64,000 nucleotides of DNA from Nematopogon swammerdamellus. Its lineage: Eukaryota; Arthropoda; Insecta; Lepidoptera; Adelidae. The position numbers were made by a program, and so were the translations under genes. The notes beneath the pieces were generated by a model. The model was not told the DNA's origin, searched no databases, and saw only the letters and a list, made by a program, of their open reading frames with translations. Location: assembly GCA_946902875.1 (NCBI GenBank), contig OX336340.1, positions 16,879,566 through 16,943,565 on the forward strand, given 5' to 3'. Numbering within the stretch: the stretch's first letter is position 1; the number at the start of each line of letters is the position of its first letter. Positions 36,757-47,327 of this stretch are shown here, piece after piece.

Positions 36757-37058
36757 CGCACTACTAGCACTGGGCAGGGATTGCATCCCTACACACTGGG
36801 CTGACTGCGGATGCATACCAATCGGTCCTGCAGATGATTCCTCCACAGAATTGGCACCTAAACTCTGGAACGCTCCCTTATTATAACGCTCACTTATTTC
36901 CCCCCAAGTACAGTCTCGCGTCCTTCAAGAGAGGCGTGAATAGGCACCTGTCAGGCCGGCATGGCATTCGAAACCCCCGCGTGCGACCGAATGTACATGG
37001 GGGTCGTTAGACACCTTGTGCGTGACTCGTCGCCACATGCCGCGCTTTCTATATAAAA
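36757..37058 (+). mobile_element. LINE-A 3' end fragment, including C-terminal codons
   Basis: Aligns with about 58256-58545 of the full copy: CACTGGGCAGGGATTGCATC, CTCTGGAACGCTC, CCCCCAAGTACAGTCTCG, CTGTCAGGCCGGCATGGC, ending ATATAAAAAAAC. Small deletions break the frame. Confidence 0.85.
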
Positions 37059-37439
37059 AAACTTAAAAAATAAATATCAAAAAGCTATAAACCTATTCAG
37101 GTATACCGTGAATTGTAAAAATGTTTATACGCAATTGAATCAAGCTTCAGTACAGACCTGTCTTGACAAGCTTGAACGAGACGACGTTGTGGCTCTTGAG
37201 ATGTTCGTTGTGCGCCGGATGCGTCAACTCACGAAGAACCATTTCGCACGCGGGCGGAGCCGCCATGTTGGGAGCGCGTTTCGCCTCAACGCTCGACTCT
37301 CGCGCAGATCGGCTGAACTTCCGGAAGAAGCTCACCTTCTTCGGCTTTTGGGGGGACTCTGTGGAAGAGACAACGATTATTATTGCCGATTAGTGATGGA
37401 TCATTTTTTTTCGTAATCCTAAATAATCATAGGTAAGTA

Positions 37440-38328
37440 CATACATTATATATTTTAATATATTAATATATAATATAACATAATATCCTATTACTTTAAG
37501 TGAGCTAAACTTGTATAGGTTTCTCGGAAACGGCTCTATCGATTTGGATGAAATTTTGTATTTAGATAATGTTATTTTTCAAGTTTACCTATACACCTAG
37601 ATAGGTGTACTACCTAGATACCTATAGGTAGGTGTAGATTGTAGACGCCGAGCGAAGCTCGGTCGCCCAGGATAACTTATATCTTATTGAATATACATGT
37701 ATTGTGCTTTTTTTCTAACATGCAATCGATTCCTAAAGTACTTTAAGTGAAATACGTACTTAACGTCGAAGAATTATAAAGTGACAAGTCACTCCGCATA
37801 ATTTGCTCTCAGATCATCTATTCAAATCTGAGACTCAACTCGTCGCCTCGTCCGGGCGCACAAATTGTATGTCGTTAGTCATTGTCACCGCAACACAATA
37901 CTGACTCTCCTTAACCTCCAGCGAAATTAAAATACCTGCGTTTAAATTGAATACTTTCAGTTCGATGTTATATAAGAATGTATGTTCTAGATGTAATCAG
38001 GGTTAATAACACATCACTCCTACACGATACAAGCCGCCGCCGACGCGCGTCCACGGGAAAAAGCTCTCGTTAACTTCGCAATATATCACCCGCGCGAATC
38101 GAGCGGCAGCTAATTTTGATGGATCGGTTAGTGAGATGACTGATGACTGCAATAAGATGAGGAGTATCGGGCCGATTGATGAGGCACGCCTCGACCCGAA
38201 TATGAATCAAGCCAAAGAAAACTCTCACAAGCATGACGCCTCCACCCGCAGCGGCAGGCGGAGAGCTCGTTCGAACTCAGAAAACGATGCACGGTTAGTT
38301 AGTCGGTAGCAAGGCGGAACTCTCACAC
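37440..38328 (-). other. Probable 3' flank or UTR of the 38 kb exon; no gene seen
   Basis: Lies downstream of the minus-strand stop at 38329-38331. I found no AATAAA on the minus strand in the first ~500 bases, and only a variant ATTAAA near 37453-37458, so the UTR end is unresolved. A short GC-rich patch at 37245-37345 with overlapping frames on both strands could be conserved sequence, but it carries no motif. Confidence 0.35.
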
Positions 38329-39069
38329 TCAGGCCGAAAGAGCGGCGTCGAAACCTTCGAAGGACGAGCGCTGGGGCGTAGCTCGCCGCGATGTGTCGGG
38401 GGTCGCGCGGTCGATGGGGACGGAGGAGGGTCGGGAGCGCGGAGGCAATCTCGTCACCGGCGCCGGCGGCGAGAGCGTGGAGTGCGAGGAGATTGAGGCG
38501 GAGGAGGGGAAGTCCGGTTCCATGACATCGTGGCGTCGCTGCGGCTCCGGAGTTTTGACCTTCACGTTCACACCGAAGTGCGGCGTGTGCGCGATCTCAA
38601 ACAGTGCGTCGAAGTCGCGCTCGAAGATGTTCTTGCGAGAGAACGCCGGCGTCGGCAGCGGCGCCGGCAGCTCGAAGTTGTCCGGGTCGGGAGTGCGCGA
38701 GATCTTTCCGAAGGACGGATCTTCCGCCTTGCCGAGCCTCTTGAGTAGTTTTGCCTTGGCGCGCTCCTTCAGACGGTCGGAGCGCGGCGCGGCGTGGGCG
38801 CCGGCGCCGGCGGAGGTGGAAGCTCCGGCGGACGGCGGGCGCTCGAGGGACGGCGTCGGGGAAGCGGGGGGGTCGGGCGAGGGAGGGGAGCGCGCGGACG
38901 TCTCGGGCGGCGCCGTGGTGAGGCCGGGGGGTGGTGCGTGGACGAGGGCGGGGACGCACGGCGCGGGCCCGGCGAGTGTGTCGAGCGTGGGTCGCGGCCG
39001 CGGGCGGCACGGGCGCGGGTAGCCGTACGTCAGGGATACTACTTCTTCCGCAGGGAAGATTACGTACAT
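38329..39069 (-). CDS. Proline-rich terminal exon of an unidentified host gene
   Basis: An open frame of 246 residues in which codon-position GC bias and peptide content suggest real coding; the 209-residue frame opposite is its shadow. Residues 20-95 are Pro/Ala/Ser-rich and look disordered. Residues ~98-113 are basic (DRLKERAKAKLLKRLGK). Residues ~115-175 form a compact block rich in charged and aromatic residues, including FGKISRTPDPDNFELP and the acidic FERDFDALFEI. A Ser/Pro-rich tail with several TP/SP pairs follows and ends GFDAALSA with TGA. I infer the last exon of a larger gene with 5' exons at higher coordinates. An in-frame TGA lies 10 codons upstream of the first ATG (39067-39069), and CTCACCAG just before it could be the acceptor, so this ATG may not be the true start. 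I do not recognise the family. A transcription-related or signalling scaffold is possible, but that is a guess. Confidence 0.6.
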   Translation of the reverse strand: MYVIFPAEEVVSLTYGYPRPCRPRPRPTLDTLAGPAPCVPALVHAPPPGLTTAPPETSARSPPSPDPPASPTPSLERPPSAGASTSAGAGAHAAPRSDRLKERAKAKLLKRLGKAEDPSFGKISRTPDPDNFELPAPLPTPAFSRKNIFERDFDALFEIAHTPHFGVNVKVKTPEPQRRHDVMEPDFPSSASISSHSTLSPPAPVTRLPPRSRPSSVPIDRATPDTSRRATPQRSSFEGFDAALSA

Positions 39070-39339
39070 CCCTGGTGAGACCGCATCGCGCCGGCCTCAC
39101 CTCGCCCCCGCGGGAGCTCGTCGCGCTGCCTCCACTAGCCCCCCTTGTCTCCGAGCGCAGAGCCGCCACTGGCAGTGAATGCGCCGCGCGCGGGCCTCGT
39201 CGCGTAGTTATTTGGAATGTTCGAAGACGATTCTAATGGAATATTGGCGAAGGAGATTCGACGTGGTTTCGGAATGCTACTTCTAGTGTTGACGCATCGG
39301 CCGTGGGAGGGGCGGGGTAGGAGGGGAGGAAGATTCACT

Positions 39340-40106
39340 CGTCACACGCACTGCACCGCATCCTAGGTGGAAAAGAAAAAAATTACATTAGACCAAAATA
39401 AAATAAAGGCAAACAGGTTGAAAACACAGTCATTATTTATTTTCGATGTCTACCAACTTAATAATTAGGAACCACGCAAGTACGAACCCAAAAGAGACGC
39501 AGTGTATTTACCAATAAATATACATATAAATACATATAAATTCTTTATTATTGTCAAATTAATGTTTATTATCAATCACATAAAATAACATGTAAATATA
39601 TTAAAACACATTTCTAAACTAGCTTGTTATCTGCGACCTCGCTGGCTATGCAAAGCAATATTCGCATCGGGTTATATCGCAAAATGTTTTGTAGCAATAA
39701 TGTGCTATCGTTCTATTTCCTCCTGCTGACAGCTGCACTAGATCATAGCGTCAATATTAAAATTCCATATAGCCTATCATTTTATATAGGTCGAAATCTT
39801 GCAGGAAATAAATCACGAGCGGGCTATAAAGCCTAAACATATTCTAAAGTGCGTACATACGGTCACGCCGGTTTCCCAATGGATGGGGTAGGCAGAGAGA
39901 ACGGATCTCTACGTGTCGCGGTCTAGACATATACCTCTGGTGTATATGCAATTAATGATTATTGACTAGGTACTGATTTGTTAACTTGAAATTTCACACC
40001 GCGGCCGACTTAGTGAAACGCTCAAAATATTACGTAAACAAAGTCGCGGGCAACATTGTTCAATTATTATAATGTACTCTGGTGTATAACGTATATTTCG
40101 GTAGTC
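39340..40106. other. No gene recognised
   Basis: AT-rich DNA with a fragment of the GGGGTAGGCAGAG repeat near 39862-39940. Nothing else is assignable. Confidence 0.4.
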
Positions 40107-40290
40107 CCATAAGATGTCTAACGACGCCCATGTACATTCGGTCGTATGCGGGGATTGCGAATGCCATGCCGGCCTGAAAAGGTGCACATTCATTCATGGC
40201 CCTCTTGAAGGACCCGAGACTGTAATTGAGGGGAAATATTTAAAGGCAGGGAGAGAATTTCAGAGCTTACCGATCCTGCCTGCGGAACCG
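40107..40290 (-). mobile_element. LINE-A 3' end fragment
   Basis: Reverse complement of the LINE-A end: TAACGACGCCCATGTACATT, GCGAATGCCATGCCGGCCTG, CTCTTGAAGGACCCGAGACT. It extends a little into C-terminal coding sequence. A separate LINE-like tail with TTTGATTTGATTTGA repeats lies nearby at 40412-40451. Confidence 0.85.
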
Positions 40291-40549
40291 AACACCTATA
40301 ACGCTACCGTCATATTCTGTGCTACTCTTAATTTAAAATAGTAACATAACTTTGTATTTAGGTATTTTGCATTAGAATGTTTTGGATGTATTTTTTTTTT
40401 ATGGATCTCGTGTCTGATGAAATAAATATATTTGATTTGATTTGATTTGACATGAGTTGGGAACAGAATGCGCATACAGCTTACAATATTGGCTGCGCAG
40501 CTGCGATTATTTGTCGATATATCGTGAGCTGACATGAGGGCTTTGTGTC

Positions 40550-40690
40550 CGAGGCTCTGTAGGTGCTGGGCGGGGGCGGGGCGGGCTGCTGCAACCGGGT
40601 CGAGTGCCGGCACAATGACGTCGAGCACCCTTCAGTACACGGCCCGCAGGCCGACGCCGCGTCGGAGGCTCGTCTGGACTCGGCTTAAAT
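40550..40690. other. GC-rich patch
   Basis: About 140 bases with GGGCGGGGGCGGGGCGGGC and several CG dinucleotides. On the minus strand two frames stay open through it, but neither has a motif. It could be an upstream exon or regulatory island of the minus-strand gene at 38 kb. Confidence 0.25.
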
Positions 40691-40911
40691 GAGTGCCCAA
40701 GAGTGAAGATGAATATTTTGGACGAATATGTTTATTAGCCTGTTTTAAGGCGATACCCATAGCTGGCTGCTTTGCATAGAAAAAGGTCGTAAGTAGATGT
40801 TGTTTTTTAGTTTAAAAAAATTAATGGTAATAAAATTAAAAAATGTACAACAATAGAGTTCTGTGCTTGTGGTTTAGTTATTTATCAGTGCAATACAAAT
40901 TTCGTTTTATT

Positions 40912-40972
40912 CATTCACTTTTGCGTCAGATGAAAAAAAAAAGATTTTTTTCATCTGACGCAAAAGTGAATG
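40912..40972. repeat. 28-bp perfect hairpin
   Basis: CATTCACTTTTGCGTCAGAT at 40912-40931 and its complement ending at 40972, with A-run/T-run extension and only a few loop bases. No coding context. Confidence 0.85.
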
Positions 40973-40999
40973 TGCGAGCCCTCTGGTTATGGACATAGT

Positions 41000-42883
41000 C
41001 CCCACTTGGCCCCTTATTTATTGGCTCGGCACTTATTTAAAATATTCAGAAACTTGTTTATATAACCTAAATTGAGTGTTCACTGCGAATTTAATAGGAT
41101 AAATAACACAAAAATAGCACTACAATTATGCATATCAATAGGTCTGTAGACCTTGAGAAATAATCATAAAATTAGCAGCTACGAGTATGTTGGAAACGAA
41201 GAAAACTTAAACATTTCATCAAGCTCTTTACCGTCGATGATTTTTAATACAATTTAATTTCAATTAGACATAAATTCAAATTTAATATTTTTTATTTATA
41301 TATTTTTTTCACTCGTAAATTTACCAATTTATATTTCAGAAAATAAAATAAATAATCCTTTCATCGCTCAGAATGGCGATATCAATATTCTTTAGCCGAG
41401 ATAGAAGGAGCGATCGTGTTTACTTTCTCGTGAACTGTCGCAATTTGGCTTCGCTCCAGACACAATATTTCCAAGAGACTCGCTCCTGTGCTTCCACTGC
41501 AGTAGAAAAATGCTAAAATGTTAAAATACCGTCTACTTGCCGTCGCTACAAGTGCGTTGCCCCCTGAATATACGAGTTGCATGGTAAGGGTAAAATATTA
41601 CACTGGAGCTTTATTGGAGCGAAAAATTTGAATGTTTCAACATTTTGCTCAGATTTACTCTCACACCAAATCTTCTGTGTCTCTAGTATTTATATACTGA
41701 CTGTCTGTGTCTGCAAAAATATGTAGTTTATTTTGTACGCGAAATCTATTTTAACTCAGTTTTTTTTTTTTGTATATTTTATTAATCTCCATAAATACAT
41801 AGCAATAGATAGATTTATAAATAATAATAGAAAATAAAATATCCAATACACAAATATTATTCTATATAAGAATAATTTTAACAAAATATCTAATGAAACC
41901 AAGTCACTAATTCTTGACAAGCAAAAAATGTTTACATACAAACTTGCATAGCCCGAATTAATGGCTTCTAGCCAGCTAATTATGATAACTATCCAGTTTA
42001 TGTCTCACACGATTAAACAAAATGTTAAACTCAGCCTCACAGGAATTTATAGCTTCAACGACATCGTGATGCCTATTTAATCACTCTTGCTTTAAAAAAA
42101 ACACTGAAAATGCTATTTCCCTCAATTATTCACGTCTTCTTCCTTCAAAACAAACTTGTAAAGGATGTAATAAAGCTTTCTTGATACCTAGTTAAATAAC
42201 TAAAAACATTATGAAAAATTCATGAAAACTCTTAAATTTTTTTTTACGATAGTCTAATTGAGTGCCTGAGCTCTCGGTTGAAATTTCGAACACAGTCTTT
42301 ACACCCCGATGTGACCTTAGAAAATCGCTCCTGTGGCGAAGTATATTAAGAATGGTTAATAAATTACTACTACTCCAGGACGTGATTTAGAAGCCCACGA
42401 AATAATAAACGTTTCGTTCCTAGTAGAAATAAAACAACTAAAAAAAACTAGGTGACGACATTTTTGTACATACTCGAAAACGTTTAAGCGAAAGAGTTTA
42501 TTATTGTCACTTCCTAAGTTCTCTTAAATTTGCTAGTCATTGATGGGAGTAATTGCTGAAACAGCTTGTGTATTTCCTCGCCCGCCATAGTTATGAATAT
42601 ATTATATACTTCTACTACACCAACGATGAAAATGAAAATGCGCTGTCCTTGCGCCCTGGTCGAGAACGGAGGACATTAGGTGCGCCCCCTGGGGAAGGGA
42701 ATTCGAACTAATGAGCGCATACCACGTCCACACCCGCTACGACCGCCAGGCGGCGCGGCGGCGGCGGAGCGCGGCGCAGCAGCGGTGGCATCCAGGCCCA
42801 TTCATTGGCGAACGGGTCAAGAGAACTATTCAGTTATGAAGTCTGTACTCTGAGGAAGTAGTATAAAGCACTTTCTACCGGTA
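41000..42883. other. No gene recognised
   Basis: AT-rich, with no motif-bearing frame. A GC-rich patch with CGGCGCGGCGGCGGCGG lies at about 42745-42790, comparable to the patches at 40.6 and 45.0 kb. Confidence 0.4.
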
Positions 42884-43069
42884 CCCTTATCATGAGATTT
42901 AATCTACACCGCGTACTACGCTACGCTGTGTTCTCCGCATCATTTTTTATAGAGAAACGAACTTCGCAAATCTATCACTAGAGGCGTTGCTCCGTTTCTC
43001 CATACAAAATGATGCGGAGAACACGGCGTAGCGTAGTACGCGGTGTAGGTTAAATCTCGTACATAAGGG
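42884..43069. repeat. Near-perfect 186-bp hairpin (arms ~70 bp)
   Basis: 42884-42957 pairs with 42991-43069 almost throughout. Both arms contain ACCGCGTACTACGCTACGC-type sequence, GTTCTCCGCATCATTTT and GAGATTTAA. The loop is about 33 bases. Transcription of either strand would give a long double-stranded stem. Candidates are a MITE with long inverted arms, an unusual small-RNA precursor, or a recent inverted duplication. No target duplication is obvious. Confidence 0.85.
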
Positions 43070-43229
43070 CACAGCTCCGGCCGCTGCGCTAATGGACCAA
43101 TGACGTGCATCGATGGAGCCAATTTACCTTGCACAGCGAAATGACACTCAGCGGGGCGCAATGCCAGCCTTATACCTACAGCCTTAGTTTTTTATAAAAC
43201 TTGACTAGGTTACCTGCAACAACGCCTTG

Positions 43230-43385
43230 TACAAACTTGTAATACCATCTCGTTAGTTACACCATGTACTGTACATAGCTGAACTAGGTGCCACACCAGT
43301 GTTTCCCTTTTGATCATGCTGGCTACGCTGAGCATGACGAAAAACCACGAACTATTTTCACATCCGTTTCGACCAAAATAATTAA
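43230..43385 (-). mobile_element. Chimeric SINE internal fragment, diverged
   Basis: Reverse complement of the SINE body: GAACTAGGTGCCACACCAG, TGTTTCCCTTTTGATCATG, GGCTACGCTGAGCATGAC and CGTTTCGACC. Both ends are eroded. Confidence 0.65.
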
Positions 43386-43953
43386 TGATCCATGACGGAC
43401 GCAAACTACTGTCATCCAGTTTTTTAGTGAATCTTGACGAACCTAGTCCTATTGTTGTTCACAAAAAGAGAATAAAAGCACTATTGGACCAACTGGATCA
43501 TTAATCAGGGGGACATAAAGTTAGGGATGCGTCAGTGGAAGCAAGCTTTGTCAAGAAATTGATCAAATACCTACACGGAGGACAAGAAACATTTCACTAT
43601 TGTCCTATAAAATGGGAGGCAGACATCTATTATTCGATGTCATCTTTAAAGGCGTTATGCAACAGCGCTAAGGATGCGGGTAGAAGGCTATATAGTGTAT
43701 ACAGCCTTCGTGTAAGAGGGTGGCTCACAAGGACTCTGTTCTGTCCAGTTCGCTCGCCAGCCTTCTAATGAGATACTCGACGGCTAATGGCGGGTTCGCA
43801 CTCGACCGGGGCCACAACAGCTGAGAGTGGGAATGTGGAAACGTTTTTTGTCGCAGTTATTGTATAAGTACGATAAAATGAATGTTTGCCCTGGGGTTAG
43901 AGCGACGATATAAATGAAATATGAGTACATTATAAGTACCTAAGTATTTATAA

Positions 43954-44145
43954 CCGACTTCAATAAAAGCAGGAGGTTCTCAATTGGACTGTTTTTTTTA
44001 TGTTTGTTACCTCAGAACTTTCGGCTGGGTGAACCGATTTTGATGATTAATTTTTTTTGTAGCGTTGGATACGTTTCATCTAATATGATTTCGATTCCAT
44101 GTAAAACTTCACTGATCGTGACAGATGCCACGTGTTGACAAAAAA
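43954..44145 (+). mobile_element. AACCGACTTC-type MITE-like element, 3' truncated
   Basis: Starts ACCGACTTCAATAAAAGCAG, then GGTTCTCAATTGGACTG, TATGTTTGTTACCTCAGAAC and GGGTGAACCGATTTTGATGA, matching the element at 15338. Sequence after CTGATCGTGACAGATG passes directly into the next repeat. Confidence 0.7.
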
Positions 44146-44148
44146 AAG

Positions 44149-44534
44149 GCCAAGTGTGCCGTCGGACTCGCGCACGCAGGGTTCCGTATCACCATGTAAT
44201 TGGCCGGTTTTTATGGTTTATGGTTATACTTTACAGTTTGCACTATAGTCACACAAAGTTTAACGCTTGTATGTATTACCGTTTTTACAATAGAGAGAAA
44301 AACAAGTGCACGTTGAAAAACACGTTTCTTGTATGGGTAGACCCTTAAACTTTTTGATTGTTTTTATTATTTGTTAGTATATCCGCCATAATAACACATA
44401 TTCTGTGAAAATTTCACCCGTCGATCTATTCAGGTTCAAAAGATAAAGCCCTTTAAAAGTAGGACAGACAGACGGACTAACAGATGGACGGACAGACGGC
44501 GTAGGGTCATGTACAGATACGGAACCCTAAAAAA
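44149..44534 (-). repeat. TTTTAGGGTTCCGTA repeat, near full length
   Basis: Reverse complement of the family: GGCCAAGTGTGCCGTCGGAC at one end, ACAGACGGCGTAGGGTC and TACGGAACCCTAAAAA at the other. Between them lies AATAACACATATTCTGTGAA. A further scrap of the same start block is at 44592-44612. This copy is a useful uninterrupted reference for the one at 63062-63965. Confidence 0.8.
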
Positions 44535-44919
44535 CATGTCCGTAAATTTTTATAATAGTTTCAATAAGGTAGACCTGTACCTACATGCATTTTTAGGGTT
44601 TCGTATCCGCACGAAAAAAAAACTCTTCGATCTATTCTGACAATAATATGGCGCGTGGCACCTGGCTACGTGTCGCGGACTATCGAGACGAATCTAACAG
44701 ACAGTGTTCCTCACTGTGAGGAAACAACCGAACGCACATACATACATACGCTGCCAAAATAATAACCCTCCTTTTGGCTGCAAAAATAGTAAAAATAGAG
44801 AGAGAAAAATCCACCATATAGTGTAAGGCAATTTCCTAATTTTTTTATTCAGTTTTTATATGAATATTTATTCCTTGTATTTTACACAAAGAATTATGCA
44901 AAGTCTCCAAAAATTCAGG

Positions 44920-45155
44920 TCCATTGTCGTCCGCCCAGCATAGCACGACGATGGCGTCGGCGGCGGGAGGCGGCGCGGCTCTCGAGGCGACGACTGAAGT
45001 GTCCCGCCCCGTGCCTCGTGCCGCATGCCCCGCGTGCCCCGCGCGTCCCCGCGCGCCGCGTTCCATGTTCAGTCTATTCCATTGTCGCTCCGCGCCATTC
45101 CGAGAGTTCCAGCCCCGGCCTCCGGGGCGGGGTGGGGCGGGGCGAAGCTGAAGTG
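44920..45155. other. CpG-rich island, possible exon or promoter
   Basis: A GC-rich block with CGGCGGCGGGAGGCGGCGC and GGGGCGGGGTGGGGCGGGGC in AT-rich flanks. Frames are open on both strands (minus 44845-45159, plus 44924-45151), which is expected of this composition. The minus-strand frame runs on into less biased sequence (ending LETLHNSLCKIQGINIH), so an upstream exon or first exon of the 38 kb gene is possible. Confidence 0.3.
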
Positions 45156-46193
45156 CCATTATACTTACACGGATTACAAAAGTAAGTAAAACATTTAACC
45201 AGCTTTATTTTGAGAGAAAATATGCTAAAACCTTTTAGTCTTAAGGCCTTTCATTTTTTAAAGCCGACCTTCTGATTGTTCCATTAAATTAACCTTTTCC
45301 TAAAAATTATAAACTTAAATACCTAATCCAGTGCCTTAAATAAATGATAGTTTAATGTTGATGTGTCAAAAACTGTGTAAAAATTATGAAAGTAAAAAAA
45401 TACGACATCGTAGGCCGCCTCCCTAAAGTCACTTACCTACTTATGCAATACATAGAGTTGCCTAACCTATCTAACATATTTTGTTTTCGTATATTACATT
45501 GCACTCGTCTAGGTCAACATCCCTCCCTACTACTTAACAGCGTGTGGCTCTAATCAAGTGTGTCCTGCGTGAGATTGATGGGCATAGGTATTTATAGGAA
45601 TGTTTAGTTTGTGCAGTGTTCGCTCATTTTCACCCGAATTCGCCTAGGTGCCAAGTTGACAACTGATATGAAATTGTGACCCGAGGTGCTTTTGTATGTA
45701 TTAATTATCTATAGTGGAGTCAGTTAAATAAAAATTCATGGAAAATCCAAGAACGAAAATGCCAATTGAGTAGCTAACGATTTTTTTTTTGCAGTTTTAA
45801 CGTTAAAAAATAATTCACAAATTCACATAGAAGGGCGAATGCAGATAACTTCCACAACGTTCACGCCTTTCGGCGTCACTAACATTAAAATGATATCGCT
45901 AGCTGACGAGACCGCGAGTGTGCCAAGTGACGTATACAGCGGGGGATGCGGACAGTAGTCATATATTATAAATATATATTAGTACATATATACAATTAAA
46001 ATTTTATATAAATTATATTTAAAAAAAAAACTTTCCCTCGACTGTTATTTTGAAACGTTTATGTTCATTAAATTATTACTTATTTTATACTTGTTTTTAT
46101 GTAGAATCGAATGTGTCGATCATTGGTTGAAGCATCGATTTGAGCAGAAATAGGTATTGTGAAAAAAAATCTGTCCGTAGTCCGTACCCGATT

Positions 46194-46263
46194 AACTGAG
46201 GTGGTACTCGAACCCACGACTTAGATTACATGCCCACTGCTCTTCCAACTGAGCTCCTCAGGT
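46194..46263 (-). pseudogene. tRNA-like sequence, Thr(UGU)-like, probably pseudogene
   Basis: On the minus strand, an acceptor-like pair (ACCTGAG and CTCAGTT, 6 of 7 paired) encloses GCTCAGTTGGAAGAGC (D arm and A-box) and GTGGGTTCGAGTACCAC (T arm and B-box, one mismatch). The anticodon arm is poor: GGGCATGTAATCTA aligns with a threonine-type TGT loop, but the stem does not pair. I therefore call a decayed tRNA or tRNA-derived element, not a functional gene. Confidence 0.45.
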
Positions 46264-46747
46264 CCTCAGGTTTCAAGTCTTTCAAAATTCTATATGTCTG
46301 TTATACGCTGACGACGGCGCGAAGTGTCTCGCGAATCCATAAAAAAAAAAATTTACACTGCGTTAATTGATGAATGATTGAGATGCTCATTGTGTTCGTT
46401 AGATGTCGCTACAGTCTGCGCGATGCATGCGCGTGAACTTTTTGGCTGCAACGCTTGTACGTACAACCTTATTACAAGTTTATGTACATCGAGTTTTGCT
46501 ATAAGTTAATTTATTTATTTATTTCGGCCTTTTTATGGATAAGTAACAAGCTAATGTCTGCCTACAGTGGTGATCCCCTTACTAGGGAGCTGTAAGCTTG
46601 GCAGCGGCCGCGCAGGCCAATGTCACAATGTCGCGACTGCCGACCTCGCTCGCCGACTGGAAGAAGATCCGCAGTCGCCGACCGACGAACACTTCTAGTT
46701 CGAACATTTCGGCTGATTGTAAGTGAATGCCCATGTCATCATCATCA

Positions 46748-46975
46748 TCAGCATGTATCGGTCCACTACTGGACATAGGCCTCTCCCAAGATACGCCACC
46801 ACACGCGGTCTTCCGCTCTTCTCATCCATCCACTCCCGGCTACCTTTTTTAGGTCATCTGTCCACCTAGCCGGGGTGCGTGTTACGCTACGTTTGCTTGT
46901 ACGTGGCCTCCATTCGAGCACACGTCTACCCCATCGGTTGTCGGGTCTGCGACAGATGTGCCCAGCCCACTGCCC
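46748..46975 (-). pseudogene. RTE-clade LINE, C-terminal end
   Basis: An in-frame run of 76 codons on the minus strand gives the characteristic RTE C-terminus: QWAGHICRRPDNRWGRRVLE near the start, WRPRTSKRS, ARWTDDLKKVAGSGW, and GEAYVQ near the end, followed by WTDTC and TGA (46748-46750). One amber codon (TAG, 46766-46768) replaces the glutamine expected in EAYVQQWT. Only the 3' ~230 bp is present and there is no catalytic domain. The following GATGATGATG repeat on the minus strand is the usual RTE tail. A SINE tail scrap (CCGTGTCAG then A-run) lies next door at 46998-47033. Confidence 0.85.
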
Positions 46976-47327
46976 ATGTGAATGTCAGTGTACCAGTAGC
47001 AAACCGTGTCAGTTTTAATAAAAAAAAAAAAAATTGTGTCTCTATGTCTTCTACTTAAATTCCTCATGCAGGACAACTTTAGAATAATACTGCAGTGAGA
47101 AGAAACGTTGCATAGCGGTAGATTACATAAGCAAGTAGAGCGAAATTTTTCATTCAAACGTCACACGCATGAGCGATGAAATAAATCGCGGATTGAAAAC
47201 TGTGCAGGAACACGAGTCATCGTATGGTGAGGGACGGTAGATAATCTTCGGAGACAGACAAATAGGGAAGATAGAAACTTACGATACAACTAGGGACTCG
47301 ATAGGTTTCAGACATTTCTTGAAACTA

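Noticed and set aside
38393..39022. 209-residue plus-strand frame in the GC-rich block
   Set aside because: It is glycine/arginine/glutamate-rich and antisense to the more protein-like minus frame; high GC alone explains its openness.
44845..45159. 104-residue minus-strand frame as a host gene
   Set aside because: Most of it is GC-rich low-complexity sequence, open on both strands, without a motif; kept only as a possible exon or promoter island.
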